Positions 6,223-14,363 of a stretch of 30,545 nt of DNA are shown here, piece by piece. How positions within the stretch are numbered: position 1 is the first letter of the stretch; the number at the start of each line of letters is the position of its first letter. A model generated the notes under the pieces. That model did no database searches. It was given only the letters and a program-made list of their open reading frames with translations, and was not told where the DNA came from. Source of the stretch: Ruminococcaceae bacterium UBA2854. Its GTDB lineage: Bacteria; Bacillota; Clostridia; Oscillospirales; Acutalibacteraceae. The position numbers were made by a program, and so were the translations under genes. The stretch spans positions 1 through 30,545 of the forward strand of contig DEFK01000039.1 of NCBI GenBank assembly GCA_002350765.1. Direction: 5' to 3'.

Positions 6223-7017
6223 TTATTTAACTTCTTCCCAAAGGGAATCAAGTTGACTGAGTGATGCCGTTTTAATATCAATCCCGCGCTCGTCGGCGAG
6301 AATCTCCAAAGCCTTAAAACGGTCGGTAAACTTATCGCAAGCGTCGTAAAGCGCTTTTTCAGAGTCTACCTTTAAAAAGCGGGATACATTAACAACGGAA
6401 AAGAGTAAATCTCCGAGCTCCTCGCACTGCTGTTCATAGGAGCCTGAGTCTACAGCTTCTTTAAGCTCGTCCGTTTCCTCGGCGACCTTATCGAGCGCGC
6501 CGTCAACATTATCCCAATCAAAACCGACCTTAGCCGCTTTCTTCTGGATTTTTTCAGCCCTCATAAGCGACGGGAGCGCTTTAGACACGCTGTCCATAGC
6601 CTCGGACTGCTTTTTCTGAGATTTCGAGTTCATCTTAACGTTATCCCAGCTTAAAAGAGCTTCTTCGCTGTTGTCGGCTTTTACATCGCCGAAAACGTGG
6701 GGATGTCTTTCAACGAGCTTCTTACAAACTCCGTTAATAACGTCGTTGATATCAAACTCGTTTTCCTCAGCGGACATTTCGCTGTGGAATACTACCTGTA
6801 ATAAAACATCGCCGAGCTCTTCTTTAAGAAGCTCAGAATCTTTATTGTCGATAGCCTCGATAACCTCGTAGGTTTCTTCGATAAAATTACTTCTGATTGA
6901 CTCGTGAGTCTGAACCCTGTCCCAAGGGCATCCGTCAGGCGCCCGAAGGTATTTCATAATCTCTACAAGATCGTTAAAATCAAAGTTTTCTTTCGTAGTG
7001 AAATCCAGCTTAATCAC
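6223..7017 (-). CDS. mazG: Nucleoside triphosphate pyrophosphohydrolase MazG
   Basis: 264 residues, the usual length for a two-domain MazG. Hydrolyses noncanonical and excess NTPs to NMP and PPi. The first MazG domain has LRAPDGCPWDRVQTHESI, the metal-binding EETYEVIEAID and the EELGDVLLQVVFHS motifs; the second repeats the pattern as EETDELKEAVD and EELGDLLFSVVNVSRF. The TP-methylase domain fused in B. subtilis YabN is absent. The start is uncertain: the GTG at 7017 begins inside the GAGGTGATT Shine-Dalgarno, so a CTG three codons downstream (7008) may be the true start. It follows the flippase gene by 37 bases. Confidence 0.95.
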   Translation of the reverse strand: MIKLDFTTKENFDFNDLVEIMKYLRAPDGCPWDRVQTHESIRSNFIEETYEVIEAIDNKDSELLKEELGDVLLQVVFHSEMSAEENEFDINDVINGVCKKLVERHPHVFGDVKADNSEEALLSWDNVKMNSKSQKKQSEAMDSVSKALPSLMRAEKIQKKAAKVGFDWDNVDGALDKVAEETDELKEAVDSGSYEQQCEELGDLLFSVVNVSRFLKVDSEKALYDACDKFTDRFKALEILADERGIDIKTASLSQLDSLWEEVK

Positions 7018-7054
7018 CTCGAAAATTCAGTGTTTATCGAATAACAAAGGTATT

Positions 7055-8872
7055 TTAACCTATTAAATGATATTTTTCAAGTATAGTTACAACTTTTTCA
7101 CCTTTTGGCAGGAATTTAAGCTCATTTCTGGTAAATGTCTTTAATAATAACAAAATTGTAATATAAACAATACCCGATACAGCTATAGAAACGAGCGCCG
7201 CGGGGATAAGCGGTAACCAATTTGATACTAATATATATCCGAAATACGCAGCCGCCGCGCAGGCTATAGCCGCGATTAACGGCTTAATAACCGTGGATAC
7301 AAAGTCGGGCATTACGCCTGAATGTTTTACGAGCAGATACATACCGACAACGAGCATTACGCTGTACGCGATCAACGAGCCTACGGAACCGCCCTGGATA
7401 TTGATTGATACAACTCTTACGAAAAGCCACGTTGTAGCGACTTTTATAATTATACCCATTGTATAAATCTTTAGCGGTAAATCAACTCGTCCTATACCCT
7501 GAAGCATACTGCAAAGAGGTACAACGCAGGCTATTACAATAGCGGTAAAGCCCATTATTTTAAGCACCTGGGCGCCGATAATAACCTGAGTCTGGCTGGC
7601 GTAAACTATATCCATTATCGGGTCGGCAAGCGCGGTAAGACCTAAGCCTGTCGGAAGTGTAAAGAGCATAGTAAGCCTTAATACGGTTTCTATCGAGGTT
7701 TTAAGCTCTTTCTTATCACCCTTAGTCCACGCTCCCGCTACATTAGGCATAGCGGCTGTGCCGAACGCCTGGGTAACGGCGGTAACAAGCTGCATTAGCG
7801 GTAAAGCCGCTCCGTAACAGCCCCACAGGGCGGTATGCAGAGTTATTTTGTCGGTGTTCTTAGAAAGCTGGTTCGACAAATCTACTCCCATAGCTTTATA
7901 CTGCCCGATTATATCTTTACCGTTGGATATCGAAAGCGAGAACAGCACGTTCTGGATAACAGCGGCGTCAACAAGAGTACCGATATTCATAACAAGCGCG
8001 GTTAAACCGATAGGAATAGCGGTTTTAAACATTCTTATAAACGTTTCTTTCTTGGATCTCGCTTCAACCGAGTTTTTGTAATACTCAGCGGGGATACCGT
8101 CTCCGCCGATTTTATAACGAAGTAAAAGAAAGATAAAGCAAGCGATACTTCCGAGCACGATACCCGAAATAGCTCCCGCTACGGAGAACGACATAATCGT
8201 ATACATAGCGTCAAGCTTAGGGTGCTTGCCCGAGAAAGTAAGACCGAAAACGGTTTTTGTATTCTCGTAGCTTTCGCTTCCGAGCTTCATAATTATAAAC
8301 GCGATACCGAGACCGAAGATAAGCTTAGAGCCCGCTTCGATAATCTCGGATATAGCTGTCGGGAACATATTTCTCTGGCCCTCGAAGTATCCGCGGTAAA
8401 TAGATACCAGACACCCGAATAAAATCGCGGGCGACAGCATCAGCATAGCGTACAGAGAGTACGGAGAATTAATAACCTTTATATAAAAGAAGCTGGAGCA
8501 GAACATAATAAGGAAACAAATCGTTCCCGTGGTCGCGAAGAACGGAATTGAAACCTTATGTATCTGGCGGACGTCGTTGTATCGTTTCTGTGATATACTC
8601 TCGGATATAAGTCTCGAAACAGCGATAGGAAAGCCCGCGGTCGCGATGGTAAAAAGAGGAATATAAATCTCGTAAGCGTTACTGTAAAGGCCTGTACCTA
8701 TAGCGGCGTAGCTGTCGCCGAAATAGGCGTAGAGATTACTAATCATAATCTTATCTACAAAGCCGAGAACCTTAACGATTACCATACTCATCGTCATTAC
8801 CGCCGCGCCCTTTAAGAAGGTTTGCGAGGCGTTCTTGTCCGCGTTTTTTATAGCGTTATATTTTTTTGACAC
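7055..8872 (-). CDS. Polysaccharide/lipid flippase of the MurJ/SpoVB (MOP) family
   Basis: 605 residues with about 14 membrane helices from residue 20 onward, beginning FLKGAAVMTMSMVIVKVLGFVDKI. Conserved features of the MATE-like MOP flippase fold include GLYSNAYEIYIPLFTIATAGFPIAVSRL and GTAAMPNVAGAW. Members export lipid-linked cell-wall or cortex precursors. The position before mazG-rqcP-yabP matches B. subtilis yabM. It is longer than the usual 520-550 residues; extra length lies in two loops (about 200-225 and 310-350). The start is GTG at 8872 with AGGTGAT six bases upstream. Substrate (lipid II or another precursor) cannot be decided from sequence. Confidence 0.9.
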   Translation of the reverse strand: MSKKYNAIKNADKNASQTFLKGAAVMTMSMVIVKVLGFVDKIMISNLYAYFGDSYAAIGTGLYSNAYEIYIPLFTIATAGFPIAVSRLISESISQKRYNDVRQIHKVSIPFFATTGTICFLIMFCSSFFYIKVINSPYSLYAMLMLSPAILFGCLVSIYRGYFEGQRNMFPTAISEIIEAGSKLIFGLGIAFIIMKLGSESYENTKTVFGLTFSGKHPKLDAMYTIMSFSVAGAISGIVLGSIACFIFLLLRYKIGGDGIPAEYYKNSVEARSKKETFIRMFKTAIPIGLTALVMNIGTLVDAAVIQNVLFSLSISNGKDIIGQYKAMGVDLSNQLSKNTDKITLHTALWGCYGAALPLMQLVTAVTQAFGTAAMPNVAGAWTKGDKKELKTSIETVLRLTMLFTLPTGLGLTALADPIMDIVYASQTQVIIGAQVLKIMGFTAIVIACVVPLCSMLQGIGRVDLPLKIYTMGIIIKVATTWLFVRVVSINIQGGSVGSLIAYSVMLVVGMYLLVKHSGVMPDFVSTVIKPLIAAIACAAAAYFGYILVSNWLPLIPAALVSIAVSGIVYITILLLLKTFTRNELKFLPKGEKVVTILEKYHLIG

Positions 8873-8900
8873 GCAAAATCACCTTTAAAGATTAATATAA

Positions 8901-9377
8901 TTAAGCCTCTTCTGATTCTACCTTCGGCTCTTCTTCGGGTTCTTCTTCGACCGCGACCGCAGTTCCGCAAGCGGCGCAGAACTTAGCGTTATCCACAAGC
9001 TTAGCTCCGCACTGGGCGCAGGTATTCTTGGGCTTGGGAGCGGGTGTTCCGCAGGTTGAGCAGAACTTAGCGTTCTTAGAAAGCTTTTCTCCGCAGGCTG
9101 TGCATGTAACGGTGTTTCTCGCGTTGGCGAGTACATTTTCGATATCGGCTACATTCTGTTTTAACGCCGCAATTTCTTCCTTAATAGCGTCGAGTTCCTC
9201 GGCGGGCTCGTTATTATAAACAGCCTCTCCTAAAGCCTGGTACTGCTTAGAAAGCTCGCCTCTCAGGCTTGCTAAAGAAATACGAAGCTTTGATAAATCA
9301 AAAATTTCTCCTGCTTTTTTCGAAACAACCGAAGCGGCTGATTTCGCGTTAACTACTACATCATCAAAAATTGCCAT
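8901..9377 (-). CDS. Coiled-coil protein with two zinc ribbons
   Basis: 158 residues. Residues 1-88 are an amphipathic helical region predicted to be coiled coil, with the family-like opening VVVNAKSAASVVSKKAGEIFDLSKL. Residues 92-109 form one zinc ribbon (Cys 92, 95, 106, 109) and 120-137 a second (Cys 120, 123, 134, 137), both CxxC-x10-CxxC with CxxCG turns. The C-terminus is a run of Glu. No signal peptide or membrane segment is visible. It is the first gene after the promoter at 9411-9439, ahead of the flippase. Function unknown; ribbons of this type commonly mediate protein contacts. Confidence 0.88.
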   Translation of the reverse strand: MAIFDDVVVNAKSAASVVSKKAGEIFDLSKLRISLASLRGELSKQYQALGEAVYNNEPAEELDAIKEEIAALKQNVADIENVLANARNTVTCTACGEKLSKNAKFCSTCGTPAPKPKNTCAQCGAKLVDNAKFCAACGTAVAVEEEPEEEPKVESEEA

Positions 9378-9410
9378 AGTATAACTTCCTTTCCAAAAAA
9401 TATTTTATTT

Positions 9411-9439
9411 ATTATACCACCCATAATTGGAAATATCAA
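9411..9439 (-). promoter_or_regulatory. Sigma-A-type promoter for the zinc-ribbon/yab operon
   Basis: The minus strand reads TTGATA (-35, 9434-9439), a 17-base spacer, then TATAAT (-10, 9411-9416). The -35 box overlaps the hemZ stop codon (9436-9438). The predicted start lies about 25 bases before the zinc-ribbon ATG. This separates the nine-gene zinc-ribbon-to-yabR unit from the hemZ unit upstream. Confidence 0.85.
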
Positions 9440-10896
9440 CGTATAGGACGGTTTTTAAGACAAAATTCGTAAAATGAACATATTTCATCCTTACGATGTA
9501 ATTGTTCTTCGTAACAGTTTATATATTCATATGGATATTTAAAATTAAATATACGCTTCAGATAACCTGAGTACGGGTCTTTAAGCTTGGTAACGGCTCC
9601 CGCTCCGCATCCGAGAATAGTATGGGTTTCATCCATTACAAAAATATTGTACAGACTTTCCATACCCTTTTTAGACCAGCCCGTGTTCTCGAGATTACCG
9701 ACCATTCGGGTTTGGCGGTACAGATAATACGGCAGATAATCACTCATAAAAAGCCTCTTCCCAGCGTAGTCGAGCATATCCGCGGCGAGAACGGCTCCGT
9801 CTTTATTTATCTGGGTTCCGTCCTGAGTAAGCGTAGAGCTGCGCTTCATAGAAAGAGTATGCACCGTTATACACTCGGGATTCAAGTCGGTTACACGGTC
9901 GAGCGTATCCTTGAAGCTCGAAAACGTATCGCTCGGAAGTCCCGCTATCAAGTCCATATTAATACAGTTAAAGCCAATATTCCGCGCAAGCTTATACGCG
10001 TCTATAGTCTGCCCTGCGGTATGCTTTCTTCCGATTTCCGCGAGGACTTCGTCGTTAAGCGTTTGGGGATTTATTGATATTCTGTCAACTTTATTTTCTT
10101 TTAAAGAAATTAATTTAGCCTCGGTTATTGTATCGGGACGTCCCGCTTCCACGGTAAACTCCTTACAGCTCTCCATATCGAAGCTGTCGTTTACGGTTTT
10201 CAATATCCTGTCGAGCTGCTCGGCGGAAAGCGAGGTCGGAGTTCCTCCGCCCATATAGACGGTCTCGAGGCGTAAATTCAGCTTTTTAACGATTGCGGCG
10301 GTTTCTTCTATTTCCCTGCGCAAGAGCTCAACATACGGCTCTACGAGGTGTTTACACCGCTCGATTGACATTTGTACAAAGGAGCAATACTTACACCTTG
10401 TCGGACAAAACGGTATAGCTATATATAAGCTGCACGATTTATCGTTGGAAATATCTATTATTTTCTTTTCAATCGCTTCTGTGGTTTTCGTAAGCTCCAG
10501 CTTTTTTTCGCTAACAAATAGCTTTTCCCTAAAGCGGTTATCGGCGTACTCGACGCCGTACTGATTTTTCAGCGACCTATAGAGCTTTACAGGGCGTACT
10601 CCCGTAATCATACCCCACGGCGGCGTTACGCCTGTCTTTTCGACAAGGAGCTTATAAAGCATTTCGCAGAGCATACGCTCATTTTCCTCGTCGTCGAAAA
10701 GCCCGCTATTAAGCTTTTTATTAAAACCGCTTATATTTACCTCTACGGATAAACCGCTGTCAAGCGAGGTTATTATATACGGTTCTATAAATTCTACAGC
10801 GTCGTTAATAACGTTTATCTTTTCGTTAGGATAGAAAAGTCGCGTTAAGTTCTCGAGCTCGTAGTGAAATTTATGGTTCTGAATATATAAATTCAT
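9436..10896 (-). CDS. hemZ: Radical SAM coproporphyrinogen dehydrogenase HemZ family
   Basis: 486 residues. The radical SAM cluster motif CPTRCKYC gives Cys 164, 168 and 171, followed by YMGGGTPTSL and a SINPQTLNDEVL segment typical of the HemN/HemZ group. The N-terminal 150 residues, including GMITGVRPVKLY, are the extension that distinguishes HemZ from HemN and HemW. HemZ is annotated as oxygen-independent coproporphyrinogen III oxidase, but in anaerobes without other heme genes its true substrate is uncertain, and no heme genes are in this window. It starts one base after the MBL stop. The order relA-dtd-MBL-hemZ is widely conserved in Clostridia. Confidence 0.93.
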   Translation of the reverse strand: MNLYIQNHKFHYELENLTRLFYPNEKINVINDAVEFIEPYIITSLDSGLSVEVNISGFNKKLNSGLFDDEENERMLCEMLYKLLVEKTGVTPPWGMITGVRPVKLYRSLKNQYGVEYADNRFREKLFVSEKKLELTKTTEAIEKKIIDISNDKSCSLYIAIPFCPTRCKYCSFVQMSIERCKHLVEPYVELLRREIEETAAIVKKLNLRLETVYMGGGTPTSLSAEQLDRILKTVNDSFDMESCKEFTVEAGRPDTITEAKLISLKENKVDRISINPQTLNDEVLAEIGRKHTAGQTIDAYKLARNIGFNCINMDLIAGLPSDTFSSFKDTLDRVTDLNPECITVHTLSMKRSSTLTQDGTQINKDGAVLAADMLDYAGKRLFMSDYLPYYLYRQTRMVGNLENTGWSKKGMESLYNIFVMDETHTILGCGAGAVTKLKDPYSGYLKRIFNFKYPYEYINCYEEQLHRKDEICSFYEFCLKNRPIR

Positions 10897-10897
10897 A

Positions 10898-11530
10898 TTA
10901 CACTCTCACCATAAGGAAATTGTGGTTTCTCTCGTAACTGAGAGTTGAGCCAGGCCCGTGACCCGGGTATACGTTATAGTTTCCTTCTAAGTTTTTTAAA
11001 CGGCGGATAGACTCAATCATCTCTCTATCGTTGCCTGTAGGCAAATCGGTTCTGCCGTAGGATTCGCAGAAAAGCGTATCGCCCGTAATAATATTATCGT
11101 CGAAAATATAGCATCCGCTGTCCTTGGTATGTCCCGGAGTATAGATATATTTAAACTCGGTTTTACCGAGCGTAAACGTATCTCCGTCCTTCAGAATCAT
11201 ATCGCCGTTAAACGGCTTATAATCGCTGAATTCGGGATGATAGAGGCTGTGGTTCAGCATATTATTGTTTAGAAATTCGTTAGTAAACTCACCGCATACA
11301 ACCTTAGCGCCGTACATATCGGCGAGCTGTTTCGCGTAGCAGATATGGTCGTAGTGTCCGTGGGTCAGAATAACGTATTTTAATTCTTTAGAAGAATTAT
11401 TAATTTCCTCAATCAAATCGTCGCTTCGACCGCCGGGATCTACAACCGCCATCTCGCCCGTTTCTTTATCGGTAATTAAATAGCAGTTAGTCATAATCAT
11501 AGTAACATTATAGACTTTTATATCAGTCAT
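10898..11530 (-). CDS. MBL-fold metallo-hydrolase, glyoxalase II-like
   Basis: 210 residues, the length of YqgX-type hydrolases. The metal-binding THGHYDH motif gives His 57, His 59, Asp 61 and His 62; the further ligands are in YTPGHTKDS, TGDTLF and VYPGHGPGS. Such enzymes hydrolyse thioesters such as S-D-lactoylglutathione analogues; the substrate here is unknown. The start ATG is preceded by GGAAATTTAA. Its 5' end is marked by an unusual inverted-repeat insertion (11532-11615), and the first bases of the gene (AATGACTGA on the minus strand) are duplicated on the other side of it. Downstream it abuts hemZ. Confidence 0.9.
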   Translation of the reverse strand: MTDIKVYNVTMIMTNCYLITDKETGEMAVVDPGGRSDDLIEEINNSSKELKYVILTHGHYDHICYAKQLADMYGAKVVCGEFTNEFLNNNMLNHSLYHPEFSDYKPFNGDMILKDGDTFTLGKTEFKYIYTPGHTKDSGCYIFDDNIITGDTLFCESYGRTDLPTGNDREMIESIRRLKNLEGNYNVYPGHGPGSTLSYERNHNFLMVRV

Positions 11531-11531
11531 T

Positions 11532-11615
11532 TAAATTTCCATAGCCTTTCCGCCCACAAATAGACACTAAAGTATTTACAACCTTACCGTGGGCGGATAA
11601 GGCGTAAATGGAAAT
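11532..11615. repeat. Candidate miniature inverted-repeat element with 9-bp flanking duplication
   Basis: An 84-bp palindromic segment. From the inside outward, 11549-11557 (TCCGCCCAC) pairs with 11589-11597, 11544-11548 with 11599-11603, and 11534-11542 (AATTTCCAT) with 11608-11616, leaving a 31-base loop. The identical 9-mer TCAGTCATT stands on both sides (11523-11531 and 11616-11624), as expected for a target-site duplication. There is no coding capacity. It separates the MBL gene from its former upstream sequence. A local RNA structure unrelated to mobility is the alternative. Confidence 0.5.
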
Positions 11616-11623
11616 TCAGTCAT

Positions 11624-11654
11624 TGCTCGTTGTCCCATAGGGACAAACTGAGCA
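11624..11654. repeat. Inverted repeat in the dtd-MBL gap
   Basis: TTGTCCC (11630-11636) pairs with GGGACAA (11640-11646) across a 3-base loop, and the outer arms TGCTC (11624-11628) and GAGCA (11650-11654) pair across a small asymmetric internal loop. No U-tract follows on either strand, so it is not a standard terminator. It may be an mRNA structure or part of a repeated element. Confidence 0.5.
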
Positions 11655-11668
11655 GACAATATCAATTA

Positions 11669-11696
11669 GATTTAGCGTGAATTCTCACGCTAAATC
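11669..11696. repeat. Perfect 12-bp hairpin overlapping the dtd stop codon
   Basis: 11669-11680 (GATTTAGCGTGA) pairs perfectly with 11685-11696 across the 4-base loop ATTC. One arm is the last codons and stop of dtd (11685-11696). On the minus strand the sequence after it, TAATTGATATTG, is not a proper U-tract. It could stabilise a processed 3' end or act as a weak terminator or attenuator before the MBL and hemZ genes. Confidence 0.55.
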
Positions 11697-12137
11697 CTCC
11701 GAATCTATGACTAAAGTAACGGGGCCGTCGTTTAAAAGCTCTACCTTCATATCCGCTCCGAACTCCCCTGTCTGTACGTCGTTTACGCCGTTTTTCCTTA
11801 GTTCCTCACAGAAGAACTCGTATAAGGGATTAGATATTTCGGGACGCGCGGCGTTTATAAAGCTCGGACGTCTGCCGTGGGAGCAGTCGGCGTATAAGGT
11901 GAAGTTGGAAACAACTATTACCGAGCCGTTGACATCGGCTAAGGACAGATTCATTTTATCGTTTTCGTCGGTAAAAATTCTAAGTCCAGATATTTTCTTA
12001 GCCAACTTTACGGCGTCGGCTTCGGTATCGCCGTTTTTTACTCCGAGAAGAAGTAAAAAGCCGTCCTTTATAGACGAATAAACTTCGCCGTTTATCTCAA
12101 CCGCGCATTTACTTACGCGTTGTAATACTACTCTCAT
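11685..12137 (-). CDS. dtd: D-aminoacyl-tRNA deacylase
   Basis: 150 residues, the family length. Hydrolyses D-amino acids (and glycine mischarged on tRNA-Ala) from tRNA; a cytoplasmic homodimer. MRVVLQRVSKCAVEINGEVYSSI is the canonical N-terminus, SNFTLYADCSHGRRPSF replaces the common SQFTL motif with Asn, and NDGPVTL is the cross-subunit Gly-cisPro motif. AAAGG lies about 9 bases before the ATG. It follows relA by 21 bases. The stop codon lies in a perfect hairpin. Confidence 0.96.
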   Translation of the reverse strand: MRVVLQRVSKCAVEINGEVYSSIKDGFLLLLGVKNGDTEADAVKLAKKISGLRIFTDENDKMNLSLADVNGSVIVVSNFTLYADCSHGRRPSFINAARPEISNPLYEFFCEELRKNGVNDVQTGEFGADMKVELLNDGPVTLVIDSEDLA

Positions 12138-12158
12138 AAAATATAGCCTTTCCGCTTT

Positions 12159-14363
12159 TTAGAATCGTTTAATAGAAATTACTTCTCTTAATGACTGTAA
12201 TCGTTTAATAACGGTTTCAAGGTGTTCCCTGCTGAATACGTCAATCGTAGCGGTTACCATAGCCTTTCCGTCTCCGATAGGACGGGAATTAAGGTTGTTG
12301 ATAAAGATACGCATTGACGAAAGAGCTATAGTCACATCAGCGAGCACGCCTGTTCTGTCGGAGCAGATAATCTCGAGCGTAGAATGGAAGCTGTCGTTAA
12401 TATCCTTCTCCCAGCTTACCCTTACATAGCGATCGGGCTCCTCGGCTTTCGAGATATCCTCGGGGATATTACTGCATCCGCGCTTATGGATAGATACGCC
12501 GAAGCCTCGGGTAACATAGCCGATAATATCATCGCCTGGGAGCGGATTACAGCACTGCGAGAACTTAATAAGACAATCGTCCATACCCTCGACAATAACG
12601 CCCGAGTTACCGCGTTTAGGCTTCTGTACGTTCTTATTAATCGTAATTTCGGGCTGTTCGCCCTCGCCGAATTTAGCGTGGTATTCTTCTTTTATACGCG
12701 GGAGAACCTTCCACAGCTGAATACCGCCGTAGCCGATAGACGCGTATAAATCAGTAACCGTGTTGAACTTGTTCTTTTTCAGCATAAACTGTAAAAGATC
12801 CTCGAGTTCCTCATCGGTAAGAGAAATATTACTTCTTTTCAGCTCGCGCTCGAGCATCATCTTACCCTCGACAATATTCTCGTCACGCTTTTCGTGCTTG
12901 AACCACTGTCTTATTTTTGAGCGCGCGGATGAGGTTTTGCATATTTCGAGCCAGTCACGCCTCGGGTGGCTGTCCTTCTGGGTAAGGATCTCGCAGATTT
13001 CGCCCGTGTTAAGCTTATAGTCAATCGGAACGATACGGTGGTCTACCTTGGCGCCTACCATATGGTTTCCGACCTCCGTATGGATAAGATAGGCTAAATC
13101 TATAACGGTTGAGCCGTTGGGCAGGTTAAATACATCGCCCTTCGGAGAGAATACATATACCTCGTTCTGGTCGAAATCGTTCTTAATATTCTTAATAATA
13201 TCGGTAGAGTCGTCGGTATCAATCTGTGCCGCGAGAATATCCTTGATACGGTTGATATTCTTATCGAGCTCTTTAGCCTTTTTATTATTTACAATCCTTG
13301 TAAATCCGAGCTTATACTTCCAATGCGCCGCGATTCCGTTCTCGGCGGTCTGGTGCATTTCCCACGTTCTTATCTGAACCTCGAACGGGATACCGTCCTT
13401 GTCGATTACGGTCGTATGGAGCGACTGGTACATATTGGGCTTAGGAGTAGAAATATAATCCTTGAAACGGCGCGGAATCGGAGTAAACAGGTCGTGGATT
13501 ACGCCGAGCATATTATAGCAGTCCTTAATATCGTCAACGATAATTCTCAGCGCGAAGAAGTCGTAGACCTCGTCTAAGGTTTTACCCTTTAAGAAGGTCT
13601 TTCGGTAAATACTGTTTATGCTCTTAACTCGTCCGTAAACGGTGATTTTATCCTTAGGAAGCTTAGACGCTTTAAGGATTTCTTTCTTCTTCTTTTCGAT
13701 AAACCTGTCGCGCTCGTTTTCTTTAAGCAACAGAGCGTCTTCTATTTCTTTATATCCGACAGGGTCGAGATAGCGAAGGGATAAATCCTCGAGCTCGTCC
13801 TTAACGGCTTTCATACCGAGACGGTGAGCTATAGGCGCGTAAACCTCCATACACTCTTTCGATTTATCACGGCGTTTCTGCTCCTTCATACACTCGATAG
13901 TACGCATATTATGGAGCCTGTCGGCGAGTTTAACGATAATTACACGGATATCGTTCGACATCGCGATAAGCATTTTTCTGACGTTTTCAGCCTGCTGTTC
14001 CTCACGGGAATAGAGCTTGATTTTAGAAATCTTAGTAACGCCGTCTACGATATTAGCGACATCTTTTCCGTATTCTTTTCTTACATAATTCAAGTCGTAA
14101 TCAGTATCCTCGACAACATCATGGAGCAAAGCGGCTATAATGCTGTCGGAATCCATTCCGAACTGGGCTACGATACACGCGACTGAGGTCGGATGGAGAA
14201 TAAAAGGTATACCCGACACTCTGCGCTGGTCGCCGTGAGCCTTTTCGGCAAGATTATACGCCTTTTGGATTTTCTTTAAATCGTAGTTATTGCCGCTCTT
14301 ATCGAGAATTGACAGAAGCTCGTTGTAATCCTGATAATGAGCTATTTCGTCATATTTACTCAC
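12159..14363 (-). CDS. relA: Bifunctional (p)ppGpp synthetase/hydrolase, RelA/SpoT family
   Basis: 734 residues, typical of a Firmicutes long Rel. Domains in order: HD hydrolase (about 30-180, with the HDVVED motif at 81-86 intact), synthetase (about 230-345, with RRFKDYISTPKPNMYQSLHT and EVQIRTWEMHQTAENGIAAH), TGS (about 390-450, from YVFSPKGDVFNLPNGSTVID), helical and zinc-finger/CC region (FSQCCNPLPGDDI and HKRGC), and a C-terminal ACT domain (from STLEIICSDRTGVLADV). Both activities look intact. The start is GTG at 14363, with AGGAGG about 9 bases upstream inside recJ, overlapping recJ by 8 bases. The apt gene often found between recJ and relA is absent. Confidence 0.97.
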   Translation of the reverse strand: MSKYDEIAHYQDYNELLSILDKSGNNYDLKKIQKAYNLAEKAHGDQRRVSGIPFILHPTSVACIVAQFGMDSDSIIAALLHDVVEDTDYDLNYVRKEYGKDVANIVDGVTKISKIKLYSREEQQAENVRKMLIAMSNDIRVIIVKLADRLHNMRTIECMKEQKRRDKSKECMEVYAPIAHRLGMKAVKDELEDLSLRYLDPVGYKEIEDALLLKENERDRFIEKKKKEILKASKLPKDKITVYGRVKSINSIYRKTFLKGKTLDEVYDFFALRIIVDDIKDCYNMLGVIHDLFTPIPRRFKDYISTPKPNMYQSLHTTVIDKDGIPFEVQIRTWEMHQTAENGIAAHWKYKLGFTRIVNNKKAKELDKNINRIKDILAAQIDTDDSTDIIKNIKNDFDQNEVYVFSPKGDVFNLPNGSTVIDLAYLIHTEVGNHMVGAKVDHRIVPIDYKLNTGEICEILTQKDSHPRRDWLEICKTSSARSKIRQWFKHEKRDENIVEGKMMLERELKRSNISLTDEELEDLLQFMLKKNKFNTVTDLYASIGYGGIQLWKVLPRIKEEYHAKFGEGEQPEITINKNVQKPKRGNSGVIVEGMDDCLIKFSQCCNPLPGDDIIGYVTRGFGVSIHKRGCSNIPEDISKAEEPDRYVRVSWEKDINDSFHSTLEIICSDRTGVLADVTIALSSMRIFINNLNSRPIGDGKAMVTATIDVFSREHLETVIKRLQSLREVISIKRF

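Noticed and set aside
6198..6260. Possible private promoter for HU at the end of mazG.
   Set aside because: TTGATT is present but no acceptable -10 lies at 16-18 bases.
9390..9433. TTTCCAA/TTGGAAA inverted repeat around the zinc-ribbon promoter, overlapping its ribosome binding site.
   Set aside because: Only 7 bp with a 30-base loop, and the distal arm would not be in transcripts from the predicted start.
9622..10258. Long plus-strand open frames opposite hemZ (and similar ones opposite relA, pfkA, gerAA and others).
   Set aside because: They mirror well-supported genes, lack ribosome binding sites and show no family features; they result from the codon bias of the opposite strand.
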